Below, piece by piece: positions 8,453 through 15,957 of a DNA stretch of 34,889 bases. Positions within the stretch are counted from its first letter, which is position 1; every line of letters begins with the position of its first letter. Origin of the DNA: M3007 sp964589365 (GTDB taxonomy: Bacteria > Bacteroidota > Bacteroidia > Chitinophagales > Saprospiraceae); assembly GCA_964589365.1 (NCBI GenBank), contig CAZPTQ010000026.1:1-34889 (forward strand), read 5' to 3'. Under the pieces are notes generated by a model. The model saw nothing but the letters and a program-made list of their open reading frames with translations. It did no database searches and was not told where the DNA came from. The position numbers and the translations under genes were made by a program.

Positions 8453-9454
8453 TTACGAGGACTTTTGCGCTTCAGCAAGCACAAGCCCCTTTCTATTCCG
8501 AAACCATTTCCAACCAAGAAACGCAACCAGAGCGAACAAAATCACCCCCCACAAATGGACGACACCAAGGAATAAAAAGAGTAAAATTTCAGCACCCGAA
8601 CGCAACGCTTCTCCCAATCGTATGGCCAGGGGTTGCTTTGGAATTGGCACAGCAGTATTTGCCACTATGGTTTGACGAATTTGCGGGAGTTGATAAATGT
8701 CTACAGTTACGGTGCTGAATCTGATCGCGTCCTCTAGTTTCAAGGTTTCAATGCGGGCCTGGTCGCTGGCGGCGCGGCTGGCGCGGCCGCGATCGGCCTT
8801 TGGTCTCATTTTGTTCTCCTCAGACTGATTCAAATCGCTGCGATAGATACCTTCACGAAGTCGGACGAGCTCCTGTTCGAGCATTTGAAGCCCCACATCC
8901 GCAGCGTTCACGTGGCGCAGGTCAAGGAAATCCGACAGATTTCCGATGGAGCGTAGTGTAGTATCCAACAAGCGGTAGGGCACTCGGATAACCAATTGGC
9001 TGTGAATGCTGTAGCGTGTAGTTTCCAACGCAGAGTCTTGACTGATGGGAGTGGTCTGGCGGAGTTCAACATCGCTGTTCAGGTTGCTGTTGATTACAAA
9101 ACCACCATTGCTAAGTGTGATGTCCTCAATTCTCAGGGTTGACGCTGCCGTGTTTTTTACCCGGAAGCGCATTTGGGCATTGCGGACGAATTTTTTAAGC
9201 GAATCAATCGCGCTGGGAACAGCCGCGGCCGAAGAAAACATGTCACCATTTGCGGCGGCGTCCTGAAATTGCTCTGGTGCCGCAGAGGCGCTGGGCGCGC
9301 GATCCAACTTCGCTTGGTTTTCCAAGCTTTGAGGCGGTGGCGCCGGTAAGCGTTCGGCAAAAGGAGCTTCGCTTTTTTGCTGGCATGCGGAAAGGAGAAA
9401 TAGGAAGCAGAATCCGATGATTCGGAGTGGTGAAATGCTGGAAGAATGTGGCAT
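8453..9454 (-). CDS. DUF4349 domain lipoprotein with C-terminal membrane segment
   Basis: 333 residues. The N-terminus has a lipoprotein signal (IIGFCFLFLLSAC, Cys24). After a Pro/Ala/Ser linker (~30-75) comes the DUF4349 core (~85-260) with FVRNAQMRFRVKN, a strand-rich segment and a coiled-coil region rich in Glu/Arg (~195-240). The end has one strong transmembrane segment (ILLFLFLGVVHLWGVILFALVAFLG) followed by WKWFRNRK. This is the expected layout of the family, whose role is unknown; envelope stress or signalling has been suggested for relatives. The predicted C-terminal membrane helix together with a lipid anchor is typical of DUF4349 proteins. Confidence 0.85.
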   Translation of the reverse strand: MPHSSSISPLRIIGFCFLFLLSACQQKSEAPFAERLPAPPPQSLENQAKLDRAPSASAAPEQFQDAAANGDMFSSAAAVPSAIDSLKKFVRNAQMRFRVKNTAASTLRIEDITLSNGGFVINSNLNSDVELRQTTPISQDSALETTRYSIHSQLVIRVPYRLLDTTLRSIGNLSDFLDLRHVNAADVGLQMLEQELVRLREGIYRSDLNQSEENKMRPKADRGRASRAASDQARIETLKLEDAIRFSTVTVDIYQLPQIRQTIVANTAVPIPKQPLAIRLGEALRSGAEILLFLFLGVVHLWGVILFALVAFLGWKWFRNRKGLVLAEAQKSS

Positions 9455-9570
9455 AGGATAGGTTTGAAAATGTTTTTAAAACACCCGTTTTGGGCAAGCC
9501 CAGCAGGGATGAAAACAGTTTTCAAATTGCACAAACCACCCTGTCTAACTATCGTACAAATTCTGAAAGA

Positions 9571-10098
9571 CTAGTCTTTTCCGCTTTCGCCTACGAAATA
9601 GTCTTCCTTATTATTGAACAAGATATTGAAAGTCGTCATGCTGCCATAGCAACGTGTGATATACTGCTGGAGATTCACCTTGTCTTCATCGTCGAGTTTT
9701 TTGTGTGCGTTGATGCCTTGCTCAAGTACCCGCAAGCGGTCGCGCATCATCACGATTTTGTGGAAAAAAGCCTCGATGGGTACTTCTTTGGGTTGAATAC
9801 CATCTGCTTGCAGGATCATTTTGCCATTTTTCCAACGCTCGCCGAGCGGAACAACTTCTAGGCCGAAACCTGACCAGGCCCGCAAAATGCGCACAAGCGA
9901 TTGCTCCGCTTCAGTGAACGACACGGCCTCCTCTGGGGAAATCCGCTCGACAACTTGCCAGCCATTGTAGTCTTTGCCGACCATTTTGAGGCCAAACTGC
10001 ATAAAACAAACTTCGTAAGCCGCCACATGAAGGCGGATAATTGCCCCGTCGCCATAAGCCGGGTGCTTGACGCGAGAACCGATACCGAGGATTTCCAT
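9571..10098 (-). CDS. Conserved hypothetical protein with Tudor/CarD-like N-terminus
   Basis: 175 residues from the ATG at 10096-10098; the open frame continues 21 codons upstream, but through a repeat leader, and the motif begins at MEILGIGSRVKHPAYGDG. Residues 1-50 (VKHPAYGDGAIIR...VCFMQFGLKMV) resemble the small barrel seen at the end of UvrD-type helicases and in CarD-like proteins, which bind RNA polymerase or nucleic acid. The rest is helical, with charged segments, and is not recognised. A promoter and a heptad leader precede it. It is divergent from the delta prime gene. A nucleic-acid-related role is only a guess from the barrel. Confidence 0.7.
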   Translation of the reverse strand: MEILGIGSRVKHPAYGDGAIIRLHVAAYEVCFMQFGLKMVGKDYNGWQVVERISPEEAVSFTEAEQSLVRILRAWSGFGLEVVPLGERWKNGKMILQADGIQPKEVPIEAFFHKIVMMRDRLRVLEQGINAHKKLDDEDKVNLQQYITRCYGSMTTFNILFNNKEDYFVGESGKD

Positions 10099-10138
10099 AA
10101 TTATTGGATGTTGGATGTTAGACAATGGACGTTGGACA
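10099..10138 (-). repeat. Heptad leader repeat before the Tudor-like gene
   Basis: On the coding (minus) strand the 40 bases before the ATG are built of 7-base words: GTCCAAC, GTCCATT, GTCTAAC, ATCCAAC, ATCCAAT. The predicted promoter lies upstream at 10187-10214, so the repeat would be in the 5' untranslated region. Confidence 0.7.
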
Positions 10139-10186
10139 TGTGTCCCAAACCAATTTAGCAAAAGAATTAGATAAAAATGAGCACTG

Positions 10187-10214
10187 CAAACGTACAGACT
10201 ACAGGCTTTTTCAA
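10187..10214 (-). promoter_or_regulatory. Promoter of the Tudor-like gene
   Basis: On the minus strand TTG (10214-10212) and TACGTTTG (10194-10187) are separated by 17 bp. The predicted leader is about 80 bases and includes the heptad repeat. Confidence 0.5.
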
Positions 10215-10312
10215 CGCTGTTTTTTGAGGTGCGGATAAGCCCGTATCTTGTGACCCGTTTTTAAAGAACAAGCGAAAAGCGGCGAATTGAGCGGCAGTTT
10301 TTCCAAAAATTT

Positions 10313-11443
10313 ATGCAAAATATCATCGGCCAACAGCGCACCAAAGACTTTCTGGCATCCCTCGCATCAAGCGAGCGCGTACCCCACGCATTGCTTTTCC
10401 TTTCGAAAACGGGCGGGGGTGGGCTTGCATTGGCCACGGCTTTTGCACAATTGCTTCAGTGTGAAAGAATATCATCAATATCCCAATTTCCCAATTTCCA
10501 ACCCTGCGGCGAATGCTCTGCCTGCAGAAAAGCCTCCCACTATACCCATCCGGACATCCATTTTTCTTTTCCAACAGTCGGCACAAATGCGGTCAGCACC
10601 GATTTTGTGAAGGAATGGCGCTCGTTTTTATCTGAAACACCCTACGCAGATGTCAATACCTGGCTTCAGCGACTTGGCGCAGACAACAAACAAGGCAACA
10701 TCAACAAAGAGGAATGCAATGCAATCCTCAAAAAACTCAGCCTCAAAGCCTTTGAGGGTCGCTACAAAATTCTGCTGATGTGGCTTCCTGAATATCTGGG
10801 CAAAGAAGGCAATCGGCTCCTCAAGCTCATCGAAGAGCCGCCAGAGCAGACTATTTTTTTGCTCGTGGCCGAAAATCAGGATCTGATCCTAAGCACCATC
10901 TTGTCGCGCTGTCAATTGGTAAAACTCGACCCGCTCTCCGACGACGAGGTGGCCAACGGACTGGTCCAAGATCGTGGTATCAATCTCGAACGCGCCCGCC
11001 AAATTGCCTTTCTCAGCGGTGGAGATTTTGGCGCAGCCCTCGCAGCGGCTGATGCCCCGGTTACGGACGATGCCCAACTCCTGCTCGATTGGCTCCGAAA
11101 ATGCTGGCGTGGCCATGCCGTGGAAATGGTGCGCTGGACCGAAGATTTTGCCAAACTGGGCCGCGAAAACCAAAAACAATTTCTGCACTACGGACTACAT
11201 TTTTTGCGTGAAATGCTTGTGCTGGTAGCAGCTCCGCCCGGCCCGCCCATGAAGGAGGGAGTGCGTCTCCGTCCCGAAGAACTCGCAACCGCTCAGAACA
11301 TGGCAAAAGTGCTTGACTTTGAAAAGATTGCGCAGATCGTCGGACTCCTCAACGACAATATTTATTACATAGAACGAAATGCCAATCCGAAGATTCTTTT
11401 TCTGGACACCTCCATTCGAATGCATCAAATCATGAAGGCCTAA
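10313..11443 (+). CDS. holB: DNA polymerase III delta prime subunit (clamp-loader ATPase family)
   Basis: 376 residues. IGQQRTKDFLASLASSERVPHALLF is the start of the clamp-loader family, with a P-loop region lacking the lysine (TGGGG), as is usual for delta prime. A zinc module (CGECSAC plus an upstream Cys) and the LLKLIEEPPEQTIFLLVAEN and LSTILSRCQ segments (sensor and SRC motifs) confirm it. It helps load the sliding clamp encoded by dnaN, also in this window. Between LLQCE and CGECSACRK lies an extra stretch, RISSISQFPNFQP, coded by an 8-base repeat (10469-10503). A small membrane protein gene and ricT follow, as in the conserved holB-ricT neighbourhood known from Firmicutes. Confidence 0.9.
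   Translation: MQNIIGQQRTKDFLASLASSERVPHALLFLSKTGGGGLALATAFAQLLQCERISSISQFPNFQPCGECSACRKASHYTHPDIHFSFPTVGTNAVSTDFVKEWRSFLSETPYADVNTWLQRLGADNKQGNINKEECNAILKKLSLKAFEGRYKILLMWLPEYLGKEGNRLLKLIEEPPEQTIFLLVAENQDLILSTILSRCQLVKLDPLSDDEVANGLVQDRGINLERARQIAFLSGGDFGAALAAADAPVTDDAQLLLDWLRKCWRGHAVEMVRWTEDFAKLGRENQKQFLHYGLHFLREMLVLVAAPPGPPMKEGVRLRPEELATAQNMAKVLDFEKIAQIVGLLNDNIYYIERNANPKILFLDTSIRMHQIMKA
10469..10503 (+). repeat. In-frame 8-base repeat inside holB
   Basis: Degenerate octads (ATATCATC, AATATCCC, AATTTCCC, AATTTCCA) with no G occur within the coding region and translate to ISSISQFPNFQ just before the zinc motif. The composition resembles the leader repeats found before start codons elsewhere in the window. 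Confidence 0.6.
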
Positions 11444-11459
11444 AACAAACATTGAAACA

Positions 11460-11726
11460 ATGACTTCGGGTAATTTTTCTTGGAAAAACTTAGTCCTCCT
11501 ACTCGGGCTTACGATATTGGTAGGAATAGGCGAGTACGCGCTAGCATATCAATTCAACGATGGTAAGATCACACAAAATGTAATCGGCGCGGTCTTTTTG
11601 GGCATGGCACTTCCAAGCCTGCTCATCGGAGGGGTGATGCGGCTTTTTAGGCCAACACTGCAACGTTATTTCGCCATTACGGCCGGTCTTTGCTTGACAA
11701 TTGGGCTGTTTTTAATCCTTACTTAA
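11460..11726 (+). CDS. Small membrane protein, unknown function
   Basis: 88 residues with three hydrophobic segments: ~10-30 (LVLLLGLTILVGIGEYALAY), ~41-58 (VIGAVFLGMALPSLLIGG) and ~70-88 (FAITAGLCLTIGLFLIL). It lies 16 bp after holB on the same strand and so is probably in the same operon. I do not recognise the family. The ATG at 11460 gives a short polar start before the first helix, as expected for an inner-membrane protein. Confidence 0.65.
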   Translation: MTSGNFSWKNLVLLLGLTILVGIGEYALAYQFNDGKITQNVIGAVFLGMALPSLLIGGVMRLFRPTLQRYFAITAGLCLTIGLFLILT

Positions 11727-11747
11727 GCCCAAAACGGTGCCTTACTT

Positions 11748-11755
11748 TATCTTTG
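11748..11755 (+). promoter_or_regulatory. Possible -7 box before ricT
   Basis: TATCTTTG matches TAnnTTTG, 92 bp before the ricT ATG; no TTG at the usual distance was found. A small hairpin (GTGAAC, loop CTA, GTTCAC; 11816-11830) lies between it and the start codon and could be an operator or leader structure. Confidence 0.4.
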
Positions 11756-11847
11756 AATTGAGAACTTTTTGAATTTCTGGTAAAACTGCCTTAAGCCGTG
11801 CTACTTTTGCTGCCAGTGAACCTAGTTCACAGAACAATTGAATAAAC

Positions 11848-13221
11848 ATGGGATGTATCGGATGCTCCTGTTCTACAGGAAAAGATAGCACAAAAGGCTG
11901 CAAATCAAATGGCGGCTGTGCCACCGGCGGATGCAACCGCCACAATACATACGACTGGATAACGGCTCAAGGGATTGCTGATCCCCGCCCTTTTGATGCA
12001 GTAGAGGTCAGTTTCAAAAATGGCTCTCGCAAAGAGTTTTTTAAAAACCTGCAGCACACCCGTGCTACCACGGGCGATTGGGTGGTTGTCGAAGCAACTG
12101 GCGGCGGCTTCGATGTGGGCACAGTCATGCTAACAGGCGAACTCGTGCGATTGCAGATGAAGCGCAAGCGCGTCCGCCAAGATGCGCGACTTGGTCAGGT
12201 GGTGCGAAAAGCCCACGAGCGCGACCTTGAGCGCCTTGATGAAGTGCGCCGCGAAGAGCGCGACATCCTTATCCATGCCCGGGCTATTGCCCGTTCGCTC
12301 GATTTGAACATGAAAATCGGCGACGTAGAATTTCAGGGCGACGGGCGAAAATGCACTTTTTTTTATACAGCAGATGGCCGGGTTGACTTTCGGGAACTCA
12401 TTCGCCATTACGCCCGAGACTTTAAAGTCAAAGTAGAAATGCGCCAAATCGGCGCAAGGCAAGAATCCGCCCGTATTGGAGGGATTGGAAACTGCGGGCG
12501 CGAATTGTGTTGCTCCACTTGGCTCACGGAGTTTAAAAGTGTAAACACCGCCGCCGCGCGCTACCAGAATCTTGCCATCAATCAGACCAAACTTTCTGGT
12601 ATGTGTGGCCGCCTGAAATGCTGCCTCAACTACGAGTTGGATACCTATATAGATGCGCTCGAGGATTTTCCAGATCGTGCAGAACGGCTTAAAACCAACG
12701 CCGGGCTGGCAATTTTGATCAAAACGGACGTGTTCAAGCGGCTAATGTTTTATACTTATGCTGAAGACCGTGGCAAATTTTACCCCATCCATGTGGATCA
12801 AATTTGGGAAGCAATTGCCATGATAAAATCAGGAAAACTCCCAGAAAGTTTGGATCATATCCTTTCCATGGCTCCTGTAGTTGAGACGGACGAACCAGAA
12901 GAGGCTGAGCCGGATTTCGAAAATGTGCACGATGTGATTCAGCTGCCCATGGAAATACGGAACAAGCGTAAAAAGAATCGGAATAAGAACCGTGATCGTT
13001 CGCAATCTGCAGCGGCAGCCGTTGAAAAAGCATCTCAAAACGATTCCGCCCAAGGCAGTCGCCAAGCCCCGGCACCTCGTCGTCATGACCGGCCACAGCA
13101 GGGCGGGAATCAAGGTGCAGGGAATCGCCCGCCAAATCCGACCAAGAATCAAGGGCCAGGACCCAGAGATGGCGGCCATAGAAGGCCTGATGAGGATGGA
13201 GACAAAAAAGAAAAGACATAA
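11848..13221 (+). CDS. ricT: PSP1-domain iron-sulfur protein RicT (YaaT-like)
   Basis: 457 residues. The first 30 residues hold seven cysteines (C3, C6, C8, C18, C24, C29 and nearby spacing GCxxGGCxxGGC), typical of the Bacteroidota form and consistent with Fe-S binding. The PSP1 core follows (~45-290), with VEVSFKNGSRKEFF, RELIRHYARDFKVKVEMRQIG, CGRELCCSTWL and SGMCGRLKCCLNYE. In Bacillus the RicT complex acts in RNA maturation with RNase Y and in development; the role in Bacteroidota is less clear. Residues ~365-457 are a low-complexity Arg/Asn/Gln/Pro-rich tail, probably disordered and possibly RNA-binding. The gene follows holB with one small gene between. Confidence 0.92.
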   Translation: MGCIGCSCSTGKDSTKGCKSNGGCATGGCNRHNTYDWITAQGIADPRPFDAVEVSFKNGSRKEFFKNLQHTRATTGDWVVVEATGGGFDVGTVMLTGELVRLQMKRKRVRQDARLGQVVRKAHERDLERLDEVRREERDILIHARAIARSLDLNMKIGDVEFQGDGRKCTFFYTADGRVDFRELIRHYARDFKVKVEMRQIGARQESARIGGIGNCGRELCCSTWLTEFKSVNTAAARYQNLAINQTKLSGMCGRLKCCLNYELDTYIDALEDFPDRAERLKTNAGLAILIKTDVFKRLMFYTYAEDRGKFYPIHVDQIWEAIAMIKSGKLPESLDHILSMAPVVETDEPEEAEPDFENVHDVIQLPMEIRNKRKKNRNKNRDRSQSAAAAVEKASQNDSAQGSRQAPAPRRHDRPQQGGNQGAGNRPPNPTKNQGPGPRDGGHRRPDEDGDKKEKT

Positions 13222-13249
13222 CACTCTTGATAAAATATTAATCCGGATC

Positions 13250-13714
13250 ATGCGCACGATATTTTTTTCCGCCTTTGCAGCTGCGTTTTGTTTTTTATCT
13301 TGCCAAGACAAACCAGTACCTAAAATGACGGGGCTTGCGGGCAGCCTGCAGGATTCTACCATCATAAGAGTTTGGGCAAAGGAAGTTGATTCGCTCTGGA
13401 GGATAGATCCAAACATACCCATTGTTGATGTGCGCTCGGAACAACAGTTTCGTATCTGTCATATTTTTCGGGCCATGAACTGCGACGTGAATGCCCCAGA
13501 TTTCGCTCAACGTATTTTAAGGCTGAGCGTCCAATCTCCAGTAATTGTGTATGATCTGGACAGTTCATTGAGCCTTAAGGCCGCCGAAAAAATGAAAGAA
13601 TTGGGCTTTAAACGAATCTACGAACTTGCGGGGGGAGTTTATGGTTGGTCCAGTGCTGGTAAAACGTTGGTTTCAGGGGGGAGTAAAATAGATTCGTCTG
13701 CGATTTTGAAATAA
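13250..13714 (+). CDS. Rhodanese-like lipoprotein lacking the catalytic cysteine
   Basis: 154 residues from the ATG at 13250; the open frame extends far upstream but there overlaps ricT and is only a shadow. The N-terminus is a lipoprotein signal (FFSAFAAAFCFLSC, Cys18). The rhodanese fold is shown by NIPIVDVRSEQQF, VIVYDLDSS and LGFKRIYELAGGVYGW. Position 102, where active rhodaneses have Cys (VVYCxxGxRS), is Asp, so sulfur transfer is not expected; a binding or sensing role in the periplasm is more likely. The gene lies 28 bp after ricT. Its TAA stop overlaps the first unit of the 48-bp tandem repeat. Confidence 0.8.
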   Translation: MRTIFFSAFAAAFCFLSCQDKPVPKMTGLAGSLQDSTIIRVWAKEVDSLWRIDPNIPIVDVRSEQQFRICHIFRAMNCDVNAPDFAQRILRLSVQSPVIVYDLDSSLSLKAAEKMKELGFKRIYELAGGVYGWSSAGKTLVSGGSKIDSSAILK

Positions 13715-14092
13715 ACCCGCCTTCGCCCTGAAGGGCCGTTGGGTTTGAATCACTGCGAATAAACCCGCCTTCGCCCTGAAGGGCCGTTGGGTTTGAATCA
13801 CTGCGAATAAACCCGCCTTCGCCCTGAAGGGCCGTTGGGTTTGAACCACTGCGAATAAACCCGCCTTCGCCCTGAAGGGCNNNNNNNNNNNNNNNNNNNN
13901 NNNNNNNNNNNNNNNNNNNNNNNNNNNNNNNNNNNNNNNNNNNNNNNNNNNNNNNNNNNNNNNNNNNNNNNNNNNNNNNNGAAGGGCCGTTGGGTTTGAA
14001 CCACTGCGAATAAACCCGCCTTCGCCCTGAAGGGCTATTGGGTTTGAATCACTGCGAATAAACCCGCCTTCGCCCTGAAGGGCTATGGCGGG
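13713..14092. repeat. 48-bp tandem repeat (minisatellite) with internal hairpins, interrupted by a scaffold gap
   Basis: Units start at 13713, 13761, 13809 and 13857 before the gap and at 14012 and 14060 after it, a strict 48-bp period. Each unit has an outer stem AAACCC/GGGTTT and an inner stem GCCCT/AGGGC, joined by a conserved linker. Minor variants occur (CCGTT or CTATT; GAATCA or GAACCA). The last unit changes into a GGCTATGGCGGG end that closes a larger palindrome with CCCGCC. No unique spacers are present, so it is not CRISPR. It fills the space between the rhodanese and DUF58 genes; no other gene is seen there. Confidence 0.95.
13881..13980. other. Scaffold gap of 100 N
   Basis: Exactly 100 N lie inside the tandem repeat. 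The repeat phase before and after differs by 11 bp from a multiple of 48, so the true length is not 100; the copy number is unresolved. Confidence 0.95.
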
Positions 14093-14104
14093 TAAACGGG
14101 TAAA

Positions 14105-14971
14105 ATGGAAGAACTGATCAAGAAAGTCCGTAAAATTGAGATCAAAACCCGTCGGCTTACACGCAATCTTTTCACGGGGGGATACCATAGTGCCTTCAAA
14201 GGACGGGGGATGTCGTTCAGCGAGGTGCGGCAATACCAGTTTGGTGACGACGTGCGTGATATTGATTGGAATGTGACAGCACGCACGGGTGAGCCGCACA
14301 TTAAAATTTATGAAGAAGAGCGCGAATTGACGGTAATGCTACTCGTAGACGTGAGTGGCTCGTCGTTTTTTGGTATGAGTGGGCAATGGAAGCAAGAACT
14401 TATCACAGAAATCTGCGCGTTGCTTGCCTTTAGTGCCGATTCGAACAACGACAAGGTGGGATTGCTCCTTTTTTCCGACCAGCCTGAACGCTACATAGCC
14501 CCCAAGAAAGGTCGCCAGCATACGCTGCGCATCATTCGAGAAATGCTTAATGTGCAACCAAGTGATCGTGGCACGGACCTTGTTGCTGCTATCCAATTCA
14601 CGCGCAATGTGTTGAAAAAGAAGAGTGTATGCTTTATACTGTCTGATTTTTGGGCGGATGGTTACGATATTCCTTTGCGAACACTCGCCCGCCGCCACGA
14701 TTGTGTGGGCATCCAATGCTGGGATGTGCGCGAACGCGATTTGCCTGATGTGGGGCTGCTCCATACAAGCAATGCTGAGTCTTGTCAAAACACTTGGCTT
14801 GACACCCATGACCCAGCACTTCGACGTGCATACGCCCAACGTTTTGACGAAAATCGCGACAATGCCGTTTTGGCCTTCCAGCGGGCTGGAGCAGATTTTC
14901 TAAGCCTCCAGACATCAGAATCCTATGCTCCTGCGTTGCTGCATTTTTTTGAAAAAAGGGCCAAAAAATGA
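14105..14971 (+). CDS. DUF58 domain protein of the Bat operon
   Basis: 288 residues. The DUF58 signature is clear: GRGMSFSEVRQYQFGDDVRDIDWNVTARTGEPHIKIYEEERE, followed by a VWA-like part with LLVDVSGSS (MIDAS DxSxS), DKVGLLLFSD and FILSDFW. In Bacteroidota these cytoplasmic proteins are encoded between the MoxR ATPase and the Bat VWA membrane proteins and are thought to act with them in envelope stress or complex assembly. Here no moxR gene lies upstream; the repeat array and the rhodanese gene do. Its TGA overlaps the ATG of the next gene (ATGA), indicating coupled translation. Confidence 0.92.
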   Translation: MEELIKKVRKIEIKTRRLTRNLFTGGYHSAFKGRGMSFSEVRQYQFGDDVRDIDWNVTARTGEPHIKIYEEERELTVMLLVDVSGSSFFGMSGQWKQELITEICALLAFSADSNNDKVGLLLFSDQPERYIAPKKGRQHTLRIIREMLNVQPSDRGTDLVAAIQFTRNVLKKKSVCFILSDFWADGYDIPLRTLARRHDCVGIQCWDVRERDLPDVGLLHTSNAESCQNTWLDTHDPALRRAYAQRFDENRDNAVLAFQRAGADFLSLQTSESYAPALLHFFEKRAKK

Positions 14972-15957
14972 GGAGAATTGTTTCAAAAACGAAACGGCTA
15001 TTTGCTTGGCAAATCAAACGGATCCCAACTTCCCGAAAGTTTAGAACTTTCGGAAAGTTCTGCGCACTCATTTGTTTTGTGCTCCAGGCCCAAGCCCAGG
15101 CAGAACTCCACACCGACAGCAATCATGTGGAAACGGGCAACCCGTTCGTCTTTAAATTCCGCATTCCTGTTGCGCTGGGCAAACCCGACTCTTTGAATTT
15201 TGATGGATGGCGGAATTTCTTGCCTCCACAAAACATCGTTGATGAAACAGAATGGCAGAGTGATGGTGAATATTACAATAAATCAGTCACGGCCCTCTTC
15301 TTTGACGAGGATTCAATCCAGCTCCCGCCACTTCCCATCGCTCTGCGCAAAGGTGATACAGTTACTACAAATGCGCTTCAAATCATGGTCACTGCCACCC
15401 CCTCACCAGATGACTTGAATGACATGGCACCCATTAAAGACATTCATCGGGAGCCGACCCATTGGACGGATTACCTTCCTTGGGTATTGGGCGGCTTGGG
15501 GGTCTTGGCCCTGTTGGGTGTGTTGTTTTGGTTGGCAAACCGAAAATCTAAAACCAAGATACAAAGCCGGAGTATAGCGACCCCAGCACATGAACTTGCC
15601 TTAAAAAAATTAAATGTACTTGTTCAAAAACAATTGAATACCAGAGGTTTTGTAAAAGAACATTACACTGAACTCACGTTCATCCTTCGGGAATATTTGG
15701 AAAAAAAGTTTGGCATTCCAGCCCTTGAATCCACCTCGGAAGAGACGCTGAGACATTTAGAAGGCAGCGATTTTCCAAGGAACTTGTCCCAAGAACTGCA
15801 AAATCTATTGGAGCAAGCCGATCTGGCCAAATTTGCCAAAATAATTCCACCAGAATCCTTCCATGCACAGGCCATGGAAAGCTCCCGAAAAGTCATCCTA
15901 CAAACATCCACCAATCACCAATCAACCGAATCACCAATTAACCCAATCACCAATTAA
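14968..15957 (+). CDS. BatX-like membrane protein (DUF4381/BatD-like type)
   Basis: 329 residues. A late signal peptide (~45 residues in all; ALICFVLQAQAQA) precedes a beta-rich periplasmic part (~46-165, HVETGNPFVFKFRIP), one transmembrane helix (~172-192, PWVLGGLGVLALLGVLFWLA) and a cytoplasmic helical part with HYTELTFILREYLEKKFGIPALESTSEE, typical of the protein between DUF58 and BatA. The region before the signal peptide is unusually long and contains a palindrome (15028-15058) coding for TSRKFRTFGKF. The end (TNHQSTESPINPITN) is coded by a heptad-type repeat that also serves as leader for batA. Stop and next start overlap (TAATG). Confidence 0.8.
   Translation: MRRIVSKTKRLFAWQIKRIPTSRKFRTFGKFCALICFVLQAQAQAELHTDSNHVETGNPFVFKFRIPVALGKPDSLNFDGWRNFLPPQNIVDETEWQSDGEYYNKSVTALFFDEDSIQLPPLPIALRKGDTVTTNALQIMVTATPSPDDLNDMAPIKDIHREPTHWTDYLPWVLGGLGVLALLGVLFWLANRKSKTKIQSRSIATPAHELALKKLNVLVQKQLNTRGFVKEHYTELTFILREYLEKKFGIPALESTSEETLRHLEGSDFPRNLSQELQNLLEQADLAKFAKIIPPESFHAQAMESSRKVILQTSTNHQSTESPINPITN
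15028..15058. repeat. Palindrome inside the BatX-like coding region
   Basis: Arms 15028-15041 and 15045-15058 (14 bases, one mismatch; ACTTCCCGAAAGTT on the left) around a TAG loop. It lies between the start codon and the hydrophobic core of the signal peptide and keeps the reading frame open. It looks like a dispersed palindrome that has entered the gene. Confidence 0.7.
15909..15956 (+). repeat. Heptad-type leader repeat before batA, within the end of the BatX-like gene
   Basis: Words ACCAATC, ACCAATC, AACCGAATC, ACCAATT, AACCCAATC and ACCAATT follow each other with a single G, ending directly at the batA ATG. The repeat both codes for the last residues of the upstream protein and is the leader of the next gene. 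Confidence 0.75.

Noticed and set aside
12992..13249. Upstream extension of the rhodanese gene
   Set aside because: It overlaps the ricT coding region in another frame and lies before a clear lipoprotein signal that starts at 13250.
13713..14092. CRISPR array
   Set aside because: Units are identical throughout, without unique spacers, and no cas gene is present.
13673..14299. Minus-strand ORF of about 208 codons with 16-residue repeats
   Set aside because: The 48-bp repeat is a multiple of three, so every frame stays open; the ORF crosses the N gap and overlaps DUF58 on the other strand.
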